Shown here: positions 1 through 12,505 of the stretch, piece after piece | How positions within the stretch are numbered: position 1 is the stretch's first letter | Layout: each line of letters begins with the position of its first letter | The notes under the pieces: generated by a model | What the model was told of the DNA's origin: nothing | The model's database searches: none | Seen by the model: the letters and a program-made list of their open reading frames with translations, nothing else | Made by a program: the position numbers and the translations under genes | DNA from: Phialocephala subalpina | Taxonomy: Eukaryota; Ascomycota; Leotiomycetes; Helotiales; Mollisiaceae | Length of the DNA stretch: 64,000 nucleotides | Assembly (NCBI GenBank): GCA_900073065.1 | Contig: FJOG01000001.1 | Location: 1,006,430-1,070,429 of the forward strand | Direction: 5' to 3'

Positions 1-1480
1 ACATCACTCACCTAGTAGCGTTCAGACGAAAAGGCATATTCGCACGTGCAAGCCGTGCCCTATCAATCTTTCCGGACGGGATGTCCTAGCTAAAATTACA
101 GTTTCGAAGAGGGGGCGTTAGTTCCATGCTGGAGATATGCCAAGATTGTAATTCTGCCATGTGAAGCAAGGTTCGACCGCTGAACTTTGAGATAAGGTCA
201 GTCTTGGCCACCTATGAAACAGAACGTAAAACAGAACGGGTAGTGCACCCAGAGTAACTTGCAGAGACTCGCAGTAGATCTCCCGCTTTCCGCCATCTCT
301 TGGCCCTCCATCTTTTTGCCTAACTCAGCCTCGCCAGCCTCGCCTTGACTCGACTCGGGGTAGTCTACACTTGTGAAACGCAGATAGCATCGCAAGGGCA
401 AAGTTTCAAACGGCAGTGCAATAGCAGGTCTGAGGTGGGCATTTGACACCCGGGGTTTCGTGGCAGGGACTGATGGGCGGAATCAAGGAGCCCGGACGAT
501 CAACTGCACAGATCTTCCAGATCTTTAGTCCTTTGTCTTGGACCCCTTTAGTGACAAAATGCTTGCAGATCTTCCAAGTGCCTGGACTACTTAGAGAACC
601 CACAAAGCGGTGGGCAGTATTTATTTGATGATTCTCTCAAAGGTACGGGCTAGAGGGGTGAACAGGTATTGAGATAGAATACTGGTAGCTGAGGACCAAG
701 GAAGAGTGAGGTTCGAAGTTCAACTGGTGTCACGTGCTAGCTAGCCTAACTGGGGTTGGTACAGAGCGGTTCCTGAACCTTAATTCTCCTTCAACCATCT
801 CTCCTTTATGAGCAAAACAACCCACGTCCATGCTCCAACAACAGGCCAGCATCTAGAACTCTCACTTCAATTGCTTCTCGAATGCGTTCTGATGATACGT
901 CTGGGCGCCTAACCGGCAAGAAGCAGAGATTCTCGATGTGCCAATTCGATAAGCCTTCTTTGCGGCTGCGAAGGTCCGGGCGCTTCAAAGAACAAGGTAC
1001 CGTTGCTACAAGGTCCATCGCTGCTCATCGGTCCTTAATCAGCATGGCGATCACCAAGATAAATGCCCTGTGCTTATCTTCTCCGCGAGCTCACATGCGG
1101 GGCTTGGCATCTGGAAGATCACAGGAGGGTCGAACCATCATCGACTGAAAAGGAAATATCAGGGTCACAATGTCAGACATTGCAAACATCGTTTCAACCC
1201 CCAAAGCCCTGGCTTCGATGTTTTCGGCGTTTCCTCCGCCGGTTTGAGATTTGTGCGACAAGGCCAGGAGACCAGGAGTGCCAGAAACGAATCAGATGAG
1301 AAGGATGTAAGATTTGTGAACGATATGATTAACAATTTGCTGTGTTAAGCTTAATTCCTCATTTATTTTCTTAGTCTTGATTCACGTTTCGATTCTTGTT
1401 TTGGTTTTCATCTGCTCTCCTTCTCTCGAAAAGTCACTCGAGGAAGAAGTACAGCAAAGTCTAATATTTTTTCTATCATC
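1..1480. other. intergenic, no gene recognised
   Basis: Only short, overlapping open frames on both strands, none with a recognisable motif or a convincing set of splice sites. The last few hundred bases are presumably the promoter and 5' leader of the hydrolase gene that follows. A gene running in from the left of the window cannot be excluded. Confidence 0.5.
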
Positions 1481-2418
1481 ATGAAGTTTCTATGTTTGTG
1501 CGGGGCGTATGGAAGCGCAGATGTAAGGCCTCTTCTTCTGTTTATCCCACGATATAAGTTAACGACTGCGTAGAAATTCGAGGTCCAGCTGGGTAATGAT
1601 CTCGCGTCCCCCTTACACTTCCTCGAGCTGCAAGCTGACTGTTTGCAAAGCACCACTAGTCAAAGAACTGCGTTCGGACGACACCGCAGAGCTGTACTTC
1701 GTACATGGACCCGTTCAAGCCTTTCCCCCAGAAGGATTTGAGGATTTCTTCGGATCTGGCCCGTACTACCGTTTTATTAAACCAGCAGAGGCAGAGAACG
1801 GAGGCAGCGATCTACTAGACCGAATTCGAAATTTCCCCAAAGGCACTTCAGCGGAGGATCAAATGCGAAGATTGCTCTGTGGAGGTCTTGCAGCGGTCCC
1901 TGATCCAGACGATGTTTATGGCAATGATAGCGCTCAAGAGGCCCTGGATTACCTCTACCGAATAATAGAAGAGGATGGCCCTTTTGATGGAATTATTGGT
2001 TACTCAGAAGGCGCGACAGTGGCAGCGACTCTGATATTGCATGAACAAATGAGGTTCGAGACAGAGGGCAGGGAACCAACCTTCAAGTGTGCTTTGTTCT
2101 TTGCGGGGTGGCCACCTTTGAACGCGGAATTGAATCAAATTGTCCTGGCAGATGAGTCTGATCTGACGATCACCATTCCGACCTGCCATGTCAGTAAGTG
2201 TGGACTCTTTCCGTCTGGCACTTCGTGGCTGAGTGCTGATCTCTGTTCCAGTTGGATCTTTAGACCCATACTTAGCTGGATCTATAGCGCTCTATAACAT
2301 CTGCGACATGGACAATGCATACCTCTTCGATCATGCGAAGGGTCACACGTTACCTAGAGACAAGCACACAGTGAAGGAACTTGGGGATATAATACGGAAT
2401 ATGGTTTTCAGCATTTGA
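1481..2418 (+). CDS. FSH-family serine hydrolase (alpha/beta hydrolase)
   Basis: Predicted 256-aa alpha/beta hydrolase of the FSH1 (family of serine hydrolases) type, probably a small cytosolic esterase; substrate unknown. The model has four exons, 1481-1522, 1574-1592, 1651-2193 and 2252-2418, joined in frame by introns of 51, 58 and 58 nt. The start is chosen because it gives the family N-terminus MKFLCLCGAYGSAD, which continues as KFEVQLG and then VKELRSDDTAELYFVHGP after two tiny introns. Visible catalytic elements are the nucleophile motif GYSEG (Ser near residue 139), GSLDPYLAGS carrying the expected acid, and GHTLPRD carrying the His. Family length is usual and no defect is seen. FSH enzymes often sit beside secondary-metabolism genes, but nothing here supports a cluster. 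Confidence 0.9.
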
Positions 2419-3002
2419 AGGGAGCGTTGATTGAGATTCTAGCGTGGCATTGCCTGGAGCAACACATTGAATTAGAGATTAGATTTTGTACATATTTCAC
2501 AGAAAGCCTCACATAGAATCCTGCTTAAGTCACATTTGTTCATTCCCAAGGGTGCACCTGTAGCTCAAGCTCGGATAATCCGACCGAGTCTGAGGTTCTC
2601 GCGCCGAGGGTCTCATTTTCCCTCACCATAACCTTAGATCGTCCCAAGTTCTGTGGTGCCGTTGATCAAACAAACGCTTTGATCTTCTTTTGATCTAGAC
2701 GCCGTCAAATCGCTACTCGTGAAAAGGTGAAACAGAGAATGATTTACACATGAAACGAAACTCAGCTCTGATCTTCTCATGGTTTAGGGTGCTCAGCCAC
2801 GAAGCGGGGTGGCGATCATGGTCGTACTCGGAAAATGAATCGCATGGCGCTCTTCAAGGGTGCCACTGTTTCGACCGCGGTCCAGGAAGAACAAACGAAA
2901 TGAATCGCCTAATCTACACTAGGTGCTTGGTGAGGGTGAACTGCATGTTAGGTTGAGAACTTTTCTGAATAACTGAGAGGGAATCGTTGTGGGGATGAGA
3001 AG
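2419..3002. other. intergenic between hydrolase and ABC transporter
   Basis: 3' region of the hydrolase and promoter of the ABC transporter. No RNA gene, repeat or further reading frame of note. Confidence 0.5.
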
Positions 3003-6000
3003 ATGTCGTCAAAAATGAAGAGAAATTCGACCCTGCAAGACGACGAAGTCCCGTTTCTGGAAGACGACGAGGGATCGGAGAACGGCAGCCAGAGAAGGAC
3101 ATCATCAGCCTCTGGGTCAACTTTTGTCCAGTCAGATGTGCCTTCGGAGCGGGAATCACACGAAGCGAAGACATACACTGAACTCACGATCAGGTCCAAC
3201 GAAAAACATAAATTCTCGGGTTCGAGAAGAGTGGATTTACCAGTTTCTCCAACATCACCAACTTCCGCCAATGGATCTTCAGACGAAGAAGAAAATGAAC
3301 CATTGTTGGAGGACGATGTCCTCGGTGGAGATGAAAAGGTCAAACAAGCTCCTCAAGCAGAAGCGAAGAAGCCCTTCATCAGCGCAGAGTACAAGATAGC
3401 TTTCTCGCATTTCCTGGTAAGCAATTCTTCAAGATCTACCAAATCAGCATTAACACGTGAGCAGAGAATATTCTCCTACTCCACTCGGAATGACAGATTC
3501 CTTCTTGCAGCTGCTGCGACAGCTTCTATTCTTACCGGTGTCACCCTTCCACTTATGAATGTTGTGTTTGGTATGTCCACTTGGGTTCACCTGATAGCTA
3601 GCATCTAATTTCTTCAGGTGAACTTGTTGGCGTTTTCGGCGCATTTTACAGCCCAGAGTCTGGAGAAACGGAAGAGATCTTCATGCAAATCATAGACAAA
3701 TACGTGTAAAGCTCTCGCCATCATTGGACTATGTGATCATCTACTAACAAAATCCTAGGTTTTACATAATATACCTATTCATTGCTAGACTTTTCCTTAG
3801 CTACATCGCAACTGTAAGTCTTCTCGTCCCCAACAGCTATCACGTGTTTCAACACTGACAATACAGCAGCTGGGATTTCGAATGGCAAGCATTCGTATTT
3901 CAGCCTCTATTCGTCTCGCGTATCTCAGAGCACTGGTTAATCAACCCATTTCCGTCCTCGATACCCTTCCTCCCGGACAGACGGCAGCAATCATCACTAT
4001 CACAGCCAATATTCTTCAACTCGGCATTTCGGAGAAGCTGTCCATGTTTCTTCAGTCGCTATCACTTGTTATCACGGCACTTGCAGTTGCATTCTATTAT
4101 AATTGGCTGCTTACTCTCGTGACTAGCAGTGGGCTCATGTTCATCGTTGCATTTTATTTTCTTACCATTCCACATCTTGTCAAAGGGCTGAAGGAAGTGG
4201 AGGAGGCAGATAAGATGAGTTCTTCAATTGCAAGCGAAGTTTTTGAGATGATTAGAATGGTGGCCGCGTGCGGTGCAGAGTGGAAGATGGCAGAGAGGTA
4301 TTCGGGGTGGGTAGAAGAATCGCGGAGGAGAGGTTTCCTACTATCACCTATAGTGGCGATTCAACAGGCGCCAGCTTTCTTCGCTATTCATGCGTATGTA
4401 TCCAAACCTCAAGTTCCAGAGAAATTACCTTCTGACAGTCAACTCTAGTACTTTTGCTTTATCCTTTTGGTACGCCATCAAGCTCTATCTCGAATCGGCA
4501 ATTTCGAGTGTCACAGCCATAATCATGTAAGTCTTCTCAGGCCCGACCTTCTAAAAGCTCTTTTTGATTACCTAGTACAGAATCCTCATGTCCATCATGA
4601 CGATTGTGACATCCATCGGAGGTATAGCAGGTCCTCTGACCGCAGCCGCGCATGCTGCCGGGGCATCTGGGATTCTCCATACAATTATTGATGCACCTCA
4701 GCCTCAGACGATAGGCATTCAAAACTCAGAAATCCTTTCCCAAGACGTTGTTTTAGAGAATGTCACATTTGCCTACCCAATGAGATGGGACGTGAAGATC
4801 TTGGACAATCTTAGTGTTCGATTTCCAGCTGGTAAGATCACTGCTATTGTAGGGGCTTCGGGCTCGGGAAAGAGTACAATTGTGGGTTTGTTGGAAAGGT
4901 GGTATGAACTTGACGGGCATTTGCCTGTTGAGATGATCGTGAGTTTTACAGTAGATTACGAAGAAATGAGAAGAGTTACTAATGATAAGCGTAGATGCCC
5001 TGGTCCAAGCCTGGCGCGATCACCATAGGCGGTCAAAATATACGCGAGACAGATCTCACGTGGTGGAGATCACAGATTGGGCTCGTTCAGCAAGAGCCTT
5101 TCCTCTTCAATACGACCATATTCAAGAATGTAGAGTACGGTCTGATTGGTACTCAATGGGAAGATGCAAGCCCCGGGCAAAAGAGGAAGCTAGTTGAACA
5201 AGCATGCAAGGAAGCTTTTGCGGATGAGTTTATTTCTCGGCTGCCAGAGGTGTGTGCTTTACCCCGTACTTCCCGACTTTGACATCTCGATTCTATTCAG
5301 AGTAAGAAGGCTGACTTTAAAATAGGGATACAATACGATAGCTGGCGACGCAGGAATCAAATTGAGCGGTGGTCAGCGTCAAAGACTAGCAATCGCTCGA
5401 AGCATCGTGAAACAACCCTCCATTTTGATCCTTGACGAGGCAACTAGCTCAGTCGACATTCACAGCGAGCGAATCATCCAAGTAGCATTGGACAGAATTT
5501 CCAGAAATCGAACGACGATCACGATTGCTCATCGGCTCTCGACAATTATGGGGGCCGACAATATAGTTGTCTTGAAGAAGGGTCAGGTGGTGCAACAAGG
5601 GACCCATGATCAATTGATGGCTGATACTGACGGTCATTACTTCGGTCTTGCCCATGCCCAACAACTATCGATGGCCGATGATTCGATGACTACTAAGGGT
5701 ATCTCAGATCCAGAGAAACAAAACGAGGATGAAATGGTGCCTCTGAAGTTGCGCGAGGAATTCGAGACAGTCACATGCTCTGAGAACCCAGTTATAGAGC
5801 CGAAATCATTTCGGGGGAGCTTTGGTCTCTTTCTCTGGGAGCAAAAGTACCAATGGAGATGGTACGGCTTGATGATATTGGGTGCTGGAGGTGCTGGAGG
5901 TACGTCTGTTGAAGTTGAACTCGCACCCATCGTAGCATACGCTAATTGGACTCAGTCGCATTTCCGATCCATGCATTTCTCTTCGCGAAACTCATTTCCC

Positions 6001-8499
6001 TGTTTAATTTCTGGGGAGAGTATTTACGAGACCAGACTAGTTTCTGGTGCCTGATGCTTCTTTTCCTAGGCTTTGGAGTTGCAATCAGCTATTTCACTCT
6101 CGGGTGGTCGTCAAACGTCGTGTCCTTCGTAAGCGAACCCCCTTTCTATTTTACCCCGCTTTCGTCCCCGAACCAGAACTCTGACTTCTCTACTTCTAGC
6201 AAATAACGGCAACCTATCGCAAAGAATACTTCCAGAACACCCTAACCAAACCAGTCTCATACCATGATCACGCAGATAATTCAGTCGGGGCTTTGACATC
6301 TCGTATGGCTAGCGATCCAACACAACTGCAACAGCTCCTCGGTATCAATATGGCAATCGTCCTGATTGCCCTTTTCAATATCACTGGATCGATTGCATTT
6401 TCCGTGTATTTCGGATGGAAGCTTGCCCTCCTTTCAATCTGCACATCTATGCCCATAATCCTATTTTCTGGATTTCTCCGTCTTCGTTACGAAATGCAAT
6501 TCGAGAAATTAAATTATGCAGTATTTGCTGATAGTAGCAAGTTTGCAACTGAGGCTATTGGAGCATTTAGGACTGTGTCTAGTCTCACTCTTGAGTCAGA
6601 AATTTGTCGGAGGTACGAAACGCTGTTGCGAAATCATACGACAGATGCGTTTAAGAAAGCAAAGTGGTCCACATTCGTATTTGCGTTGAGTGATAGCAGT
6701 GCATTGATTTGTATGGCGTTCATCTTATGGTAGGTCTCCGCAACCGACTTGATACACTGAAGAACAGGACAAGAGCTGACTTTGTTCAGGTATGGTGGAC
6801 AACTCCTTGCGAGTCACGAGTACACCCCATTTCAATATCGTATGACTCCTCCCCTCTGAGATATCAGGAAGCGCGTCTAACCAAACTCTCAGTCGTTGTT
6901 TATCTAGCAGTAGTGCAAGGCAGTAGCAGCGCCGGACAATCTTTGAGCTTCGGTCCGAGTTCGTCCCCTTTCCTTCAATATCCCTCATCACACCTGAAAA
7001 TCATTGACTCAAACTTCACCGCACAGATGTAGCCTCAGCCTTCGCAGCTGCCAATAGGATCCAGAGCATGCGATCATCTTCCCAAGATCGGACTGCTCTC
7101 CACGCAGAGGAGTCTTCCCTCAATTCCGAGAAGACCGAAGGAGGGGTCAAGATTGAACTCCAGAATGTCTCCTTCAAATACCCGACGAGAAATGTTGCAG
7201 TGCTAAACGCTGTGAATATGACTGTAAGGTCACCCATACTTCACTTAGGTCATCAGACACTAACTTTAAGTGATAGGTCGAAGCGGGTCAGTTCGCTGCT
7301 ATTGTAGGTCCATCTGGGTGCGGAAAGACAAGCATTGTATCATTGCTAGAACGTTTCTACAATCCGCAAAAAGGCCGCATCCTTTGCAATAACCACGACA
7401 TATCCAAGTCTTCCCTCTCCTCCTATCGCTCCAACATATCTCTTGTTGCACAAGAAGCCGCCCTCTTTTCCGGTACGATACGTGAGAACATTTTACTGGG
7501 CGTGCCATCATTACCGCCTTCCTCATGCACATCATGCGCAAAGAAGACGGAGGAAGATTTAGATACAAGATTACACAGAGCTTGTCGCGAAGCAGGCATC
7601 CACGACTTTATAATTTCGTTACCAGAAGGCTATGACACCGCCGTGGGAGCGAGAGGCGTGGCCTTATCTGGAGTATGTTCCTTCGTTCCCAAACTGCAAA
7701 TACTTCAAAACTGATCACAACAATCACAGGGCCAAAAGCAACGCATAGCAATCGCAAGAGCGCTGATCAGGGGCCCAAAGCTATTATTACTCGACGAAGC
7801 AACTTCTAATCTAGACTCGGAGACAGAGAGGGACGTCATGGAAGTCTTCGAGCAGAAAGGGAGAGGCATTACGAGGATTGTAGTTGCACATCGACTCGCC
7901 ACTGTTCAGAACGCTGACGTAATTTTTGTGATGGGTGAAGGGAGAGTGGTTGAGAGAGGGAGCCATCAGGAATTGTTGAGGTTGAAAGGACTTTATTGGC
8001 AGATGNNNNNNNNNNNNNNNNNNNNNNNNNNNNNNNNNNNNNNNNNNNNNNNNNNNNNNNNNNNNNNNNNNNNNNNNNNNNNNNNNNNNNNNNNNNNNNN
8101 NNNNNNNNNNNNNNNNNNNNNNNNNNNNNNNNNNNNNNNNNNNNNNNNNNNNNNNNNNNNNNNNNNNNNNNNNNNNNNNNNNNNNNNNNNNNNNNNNNNN
8201 NNNNNNNNNNNNNNNNNNNNNNNNNNNNNNNNNNNNNNNNNNNNNNNNNNNNNNNNNNNNNNNNNNNNNNNNNNNNNNNNNNNNNNNNNNNNNNNNNNNN
8301 NNNNNNNNNNNNNNNNNNNNNNNNNNNNNNNNNNNNNNNNNNNNNNNNNNNNNNNNNNNNNNNNNNNNNNNNNNNNNNNNNNNNNNNNNNNNNNNNNNTG
8401 GGTAGGAAGGGAGAGGTTGAGAGAGGGAGCCATCAGGAATTGTTGAGGTTGAAAGGACTTTATTGGCAGATGTGCCAAAGTCAGGCTTTCAATCAGTAA
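3003..8499 (+). CDS. full-length ABCB/MDR-type ABC transporter
   Basis: ATP-driven exporter with TMD1-NBD1-TMD2-NBD2 layout, about 1,390 aa, like fungal P-glycoprotein/MDR pumps. Sixteen exons fit in frame: 3003-3416, 3465-3570, 3618-3705, 3759-3813, 3867-4393, 4449-4526, 4581-4938, 4995-5249, 5326-5899, 5956-6128, 6200-6729, 6790-6839, 6893-6958, 7027-7223, 7277-7672 and 7730 to the end. NBD1 shows Walker A GASGSGKS (about residue 514), signature LSGGQRQR (about 640) and Walker [13 protein letters not shown]2 shows Walker A GPSGCGKT (about 1168), LSGGQKQR and LLLLDEATS. Both ATP sites look intact. The first ~110 residues are acidic, Ser-rich and probably cytoplasmic. The last exon is interrupted by a run of N whose two flanks repeat the same ~60 bases, so the gap is probably an assembly artefact; the C-terminus CQSQAFNQ is taken from the right flank. 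Substrate is unknown. Confidence 0.93.
8006..8398. other. assembly gap (393 N) inside ABC transporter
   Basis: A run of 393 N. The ~60 bases before it (ending at 8005) and after it (to 8470) are the same sequence, coding [19 protein letters not shown], so the two contigs overlap and the gap length is not real. Confidence 0.95.
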
Positions 8500-8741
8500 T
8501 GGTGTATTAGAGCTGGGCTCTTAGTTTTGTTTTACTTAATACACAATGCAATGTTAATCGTGCATCAGGAAATGGTGATACATCGAGACCCCTCTCCATC
8601 AGCTTCACTTTCTCGTATCCCGGACTCCCGACTTCCCTACAACGCAACGTATAGATTTAAATAACAAAATCTCCAGCACGCCAATCCCGAAAGCTGACTC
8701 GCCAGCCGCCTTTCAACATAAGTTCTGTTGGTTGAGTAGGT

Positions 8742-8759
8742 GACCTAACACGTTAGGTC
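8742..8759. repeat. perfect inverted repeat, 8-bp arms
   Basis: GACCTAAC and GTTAGGTC separated by two bases. It could be a dimeric transcription-factor site or chance; function unknown. Confidence 0.6.
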
Positions 8760-8825
8760 TGAGCCCGGCAAACACCACAAAAACCAAACCCCCCCCAGAA
8801 AACTTAGGTTGACTGGTTGTATGTT

Positions 8826-8849
8826 CTCGAGCATCACCGGATGCTCGAG
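8826..8849. repeat. hairpin, 9-bp arms with 6-nt loop
   Basis: CTCGAGCAT, loop CACCGG, ATGCTCGAG, with a T-rich stretch downstream. It could form a transcript 3'-end hairpin for the ABC transporter, about 330 bases past its stop; this is inference. Confidence 0.55.
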
Positions 8850-9811
8850 TTTGTTTTGCATTTATTGACAATTCTTTTTACAGTTTTGTTTTTGTTTTTG
8901 TTTTGCCGCTAGTTGTAAACCCTCAAGCGAGAGGAGGCTACGGGCCCTGACATAAGCGAGAGACGTGAAAGGGGGTGAAAGCCGAGTTGTCCCGCCTAAG
9001 AGAGCAAGCACCCGACTTCCCCTTGACGGTAATTCTTAAAACGGTCAGCGATGAATGCATACGATCATCCCAGAGTTCCAATTTATTGCCTTGGCCTGGC
9101 TGTGAAGAGTCACAACGTATTGGAGCCAAGCATGCCTTCATGAAGTTGAGCCGTGCATAGGCCCGCATTGGAGCTGCTGTACGAGACAAAGTTGCAAATT
9201 AAACTATTCTATCGAGACGGCACAATGATGAAGCTTTCTTACCTGCATTTCAATGCAGTCTTTGTTCTCGATTGTGGGTTTTGAGAGGCTGAAAATCCGA
9301 AAGCACCCGAGTATTTACGAATCCAGAGCCCATGACATTTCCAAGCCTCGAAAATAAGCCGTGCGGCTCTGTGAAGTCTACTTCTTTTGAAAGCAAGACT
9401 CGAAAGAGATACCTATATCATCGGTAAATAAAGTGTTCCGGGGACATTATTGATCTCTCCGTGAGAGCAGAGCTGCCTTAGGTCCGATATAAAGGATTCT
9501 TTCTTTGCTAAAATGCAAAACATTCGTATAACAGGCCTATCAGAACGGAATTTTCGACACCCAAATATTTCCATGCTCCTCTATATTCAACAAATATAGG
9601 TATGCTGTGCGGTTGACCTGAGTCTTCAATTGCTGACAATAGCAAAATCGAGCTACCTTATCTCCGAAGCCAATCAAGCTACCCCGCCATACCCCACTTC
9701 GAAATCCTATAAAGCTGTCTGCAGGTACAACCACTCTCTCCCAACCCTCAAAACTTTGTCAATTGACCTGAACAACATCGAAGCATAGCCATAAGACGAA
9801 TCGGTTTCACA

Positions 9812-10568
9812 ATGGCACCACAGGTAACAGAAATAGCCTACGTCACCCTGAAGCCAGGCATCGAGCTGGAAGGAACTTCTCCATCAGCACAGACATGGGC
9901 AGAGATAATCGCGACATTGCAACGACAAGATGGCTGCCAAAGAGCGCATTATGGACGAACGATTGAGAGCCCGAATCTGCTGATATTGATGATTGGTACG
10001 ATATCTCCTCATCCGCAATTGCCTCGCACCATGCTGACCTGTTACCACAGATTGGGATTCCGTTGAAGCGCACAAGAAATTCATGAAGGTACCCGAATAT
10101 ACTCCCTACGTGCAACGCCTATACACGATCATGGAAGGCGTCCATCTGCATCATTTCCTGCCTACTCCTTCTCCTCCGTCCGTCTTCGGTATTGCTCCTG
10201 TCATCGAATTCACGACATTTTACGAGGCGTATCCCGATTTTAAGGAGTCTGCTGGGAAATTCATACATGCGTGCGGGAGTCCAGAAGGATTTGTCGGGTT
10301 CGCGTACGGAGAGACGGTTGAGGAAGTGGGTAGACATGCAGGGGGAGAGGAGGGGAAGAAGGCGAAGGCGGTGGTGTTGACGATTGGGTGGAAGAGTGTT
10401 GATGCGCATATGAAGTTCAGGGAGACAGAGACATTTAAAAATAACATCGGGTTAATGAGAGGAAATCATGGCGGGGTAGAGATGGTAAGTCTTATTGATG
10501 ATGGTGGAGATGAGTGAGGGGGATCTGCTAACGTGGGGTAGTTCCATGTCCCGTTCAAGGCTGTATGA
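9812..10568 (+). CDS. two-domain dimeric alpha/beta-barrel (ABM-like) protein
   Basis: Predicted 214-aa protein from three exons (9812-9995, 10051-10484, 10542-10568), introns of 55 and 57 nt, the second with a CTAAC branch point. Two halves look like tandem copies of an antibiotic-biosynthesis-monooxygenase/EthD-type ferredoxin-like fold. Each has a Trp-Asp/Lys-Ser-Val-(Glu/Asp)-Ala-His-x-Lys-Phe strand-helix: DWDSVEAHKKF in the first and WKSVDAHMKF in the second. Such proteins include cofactor-free monooxygenases and stress-response barrels, but no catalytic residue can be named, so activity is unknown. The start has a good context and the protein ends FHVPFKAV after a 9-codon last exon. 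No signal peptide or membrane segment is seen. Confidence 0.75.
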
Positions 10569-10834
10569 ATCGGAAGGTTGTGGATGAATGCTACCAGGAT
10601 AGCAGAGCATTTCATACAGTAATAACAATATGGGGAATCGGCGAGGCCACTCTTCTCCCTCCCGCATTTCAGATTAAGACGTACAATCACAAAACAAAGT
10701 CCAACTATCCCTTTTCTTTCTTGGGCTTCTTTCCCGACCGAGCCCACATGTTCAACGATCTCTGAGCGCTCGATCCCTAATTTACACTTCTGTCCGAAAT
10801 TGTAATGAACCAACAGCAACCAAATCATCGCATA

Positions 10835-12505
10835 CTACTCATTCCTATGCCTTGCCTTCGGCAGGCCAGCCCAGCAACCCAACATTCCGACCAACAAAGC
10901 CACGCAAATGGGATGGAGTGCAAATATCCCTACAGCTTGTGCCAACAACCCGATTATGAAAGGGGCTACTGCACCGCCAGAGCTACCTGCACCTGAGATG
11001 AAGCTGAAACTTGCCATCTGGATCCTGCTAGGTAGCAGCTTGCTAAGCGCCGACTGCCCGCACGGATAGATGGGTCCGAGAAGCAATCCAACAATTGAGA
11101 CCGCAATCGCATCCCCAATTACGTTGGGGACCAGCCAGACCAGTAATTGAAAGGCTATAGCACCGCAGCCGAAAACATAGACGAAGTTCTTTTCACCAAT
11201 GCGGTGAGCGGCATGGCTAAGTACGAAACGACCGACAGTGATGCCGCCCTATGAGTCCGTTGTGAGTCCGTTGTGAGTAATGCTTGCCTCCTAGAAAGGG
11301 GGTTGAAAACCAACCCAAAAGCCGCCAGATATGTAACCAACATGCTTTGGATCCCCTTTGCGTTCATTTATGAAGAAAGTCGTGACCCAACTGGAGATGC
11401 TGACTTCGGCTCCTTGATATGCAAAGGTCAAAAGGGCGCCGAAGATTGTTACTCTGTCACTCAAGGCTCGCACGAGTAAATTCCGGCTGTGTGGCTGGGT
11501 CTCGTCGAGATCGCCTTGGCGATTTGCAGTAAGCTCAAGCGATGTCCCAAGTCGAGCCTGCACTTCATCTTCATAGTGCCAGAAAGACCAACCCGACAGT
11601 GCGAGGCTGAAAAAGCGTATTCCTAGGGTGATCAGATAGAATCGAGACCAGAGAACTCCACTGGATACTAGAGCAGTTGCCATTATCGGTCCCAAGACAC
11701 CTTTGCTTAGCATCAGCTCAGGCTCGCAGTAAACGAATGTAACATCATACCTCCAAAACCATAACTGCCGTGAGCGGCTCCGAGTATTACGGTTCCACCA
11801 GCCAGGTTAGCGCAGAAGACGTTATTGAGAGAGAGAATGAGAGCATATGCAACGCCGAGGAGCACAAATCTGGAGCACAGTTAATTCAAGGAAGAAGTTT
11901 TCGGTACGTGTGGGTGCTTACACGATGGTAACAACGGGAAATGGTGGAGTGCAAATCACGACGATGAACGCAATTATCATCGTAGCCTCTGCCACCATGA
12001 GTGTTCTGGCACGACCTAATCGGTTGAGAAGAGCATTGGTAAAGAAAACGGCGAGTATGAAACCTAGCTAACAAATAATTAGTCAAAGGTTCGAGTACGA
12101 TCGAGAATGGTTGACAAACCGCGTTCGCAACGAAGATCAACGATACTACTGCGTAGCCAATGTCGTAATGGGTCTCTATATACGGTAGAAGGGCTCCCGG
12201 AGCTACCAGATGGATGAGTAAATTATGAGTAGGCTTGTGTAGCAAAGTGCTCGGACGGTGAAAGAGCTGAAAACGGACACACCGCTATCCCACAGTCCGT
12301 TTCCAAACGATGCCAAGCAGCAGCTCAGTACTCTCCATCTATTCATTGGTGGGTTCGACCAACTTTGCACGACCTCTGCGACAACTCCATTTCCAGTGGA
12401 AAGTCGTGGGCTTGTCTCAAGGTAGTGCGATGATCTCGTTGTTTGAGCTTCGCTCTGATGCATACGCGACTCCGCGGGAGTTGCTGACTCCAAGTTGGTC
12501 ACCAT
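10835..12505 (-). CDS. MFS transporter, BSC6/FucP-like
   Basis: Major facilitator of the fungal 'bypass of stop codon 6' group, 456 aa, integral membrane protein of unknown substrate. Six exons on the minus strand (12505-12283, 12202-12120, 12067-11922, 11869-11751, 11700-11315, 11248-10835) join in frame. The N-terminal ~50 residues are polar and cytoplasmic. Family landmarks are GALLPYIE after TM1, LNRLGRARTLM in the TM2-TM3 loop, GAAHGSYGFGG, SGGFWGGITVGR at TM7 and GPIYPCGQSALSKLLP near TM10. The start at 12505 is the first ATG of the frame; an upstream GTG was not used. One donor is GTTGGT and another GTTTGT, weaker than consensus but required by the reading frame. It faces the barrel-protein gene tail to tail across ~265 bases. 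Confidence 0.88.

Larger units (their letters stand above)
8500..9811. other. intergenic with two short inverted repeats
   Basis: No gene recognised. It holds a palindrome at 8742-8759, a hairpin at 8826-8849 followed by T-rich tracts (8870-8905), and a TATA-like CTATAAAG about 100 bases before the next start codon. Confidence 0.5.

Noticed and set aside
7993..8499. Open frames spanning the first N run
   Set aside because: They consist mostly of undetermined residues; only the flanking ABC transporter codons are real.
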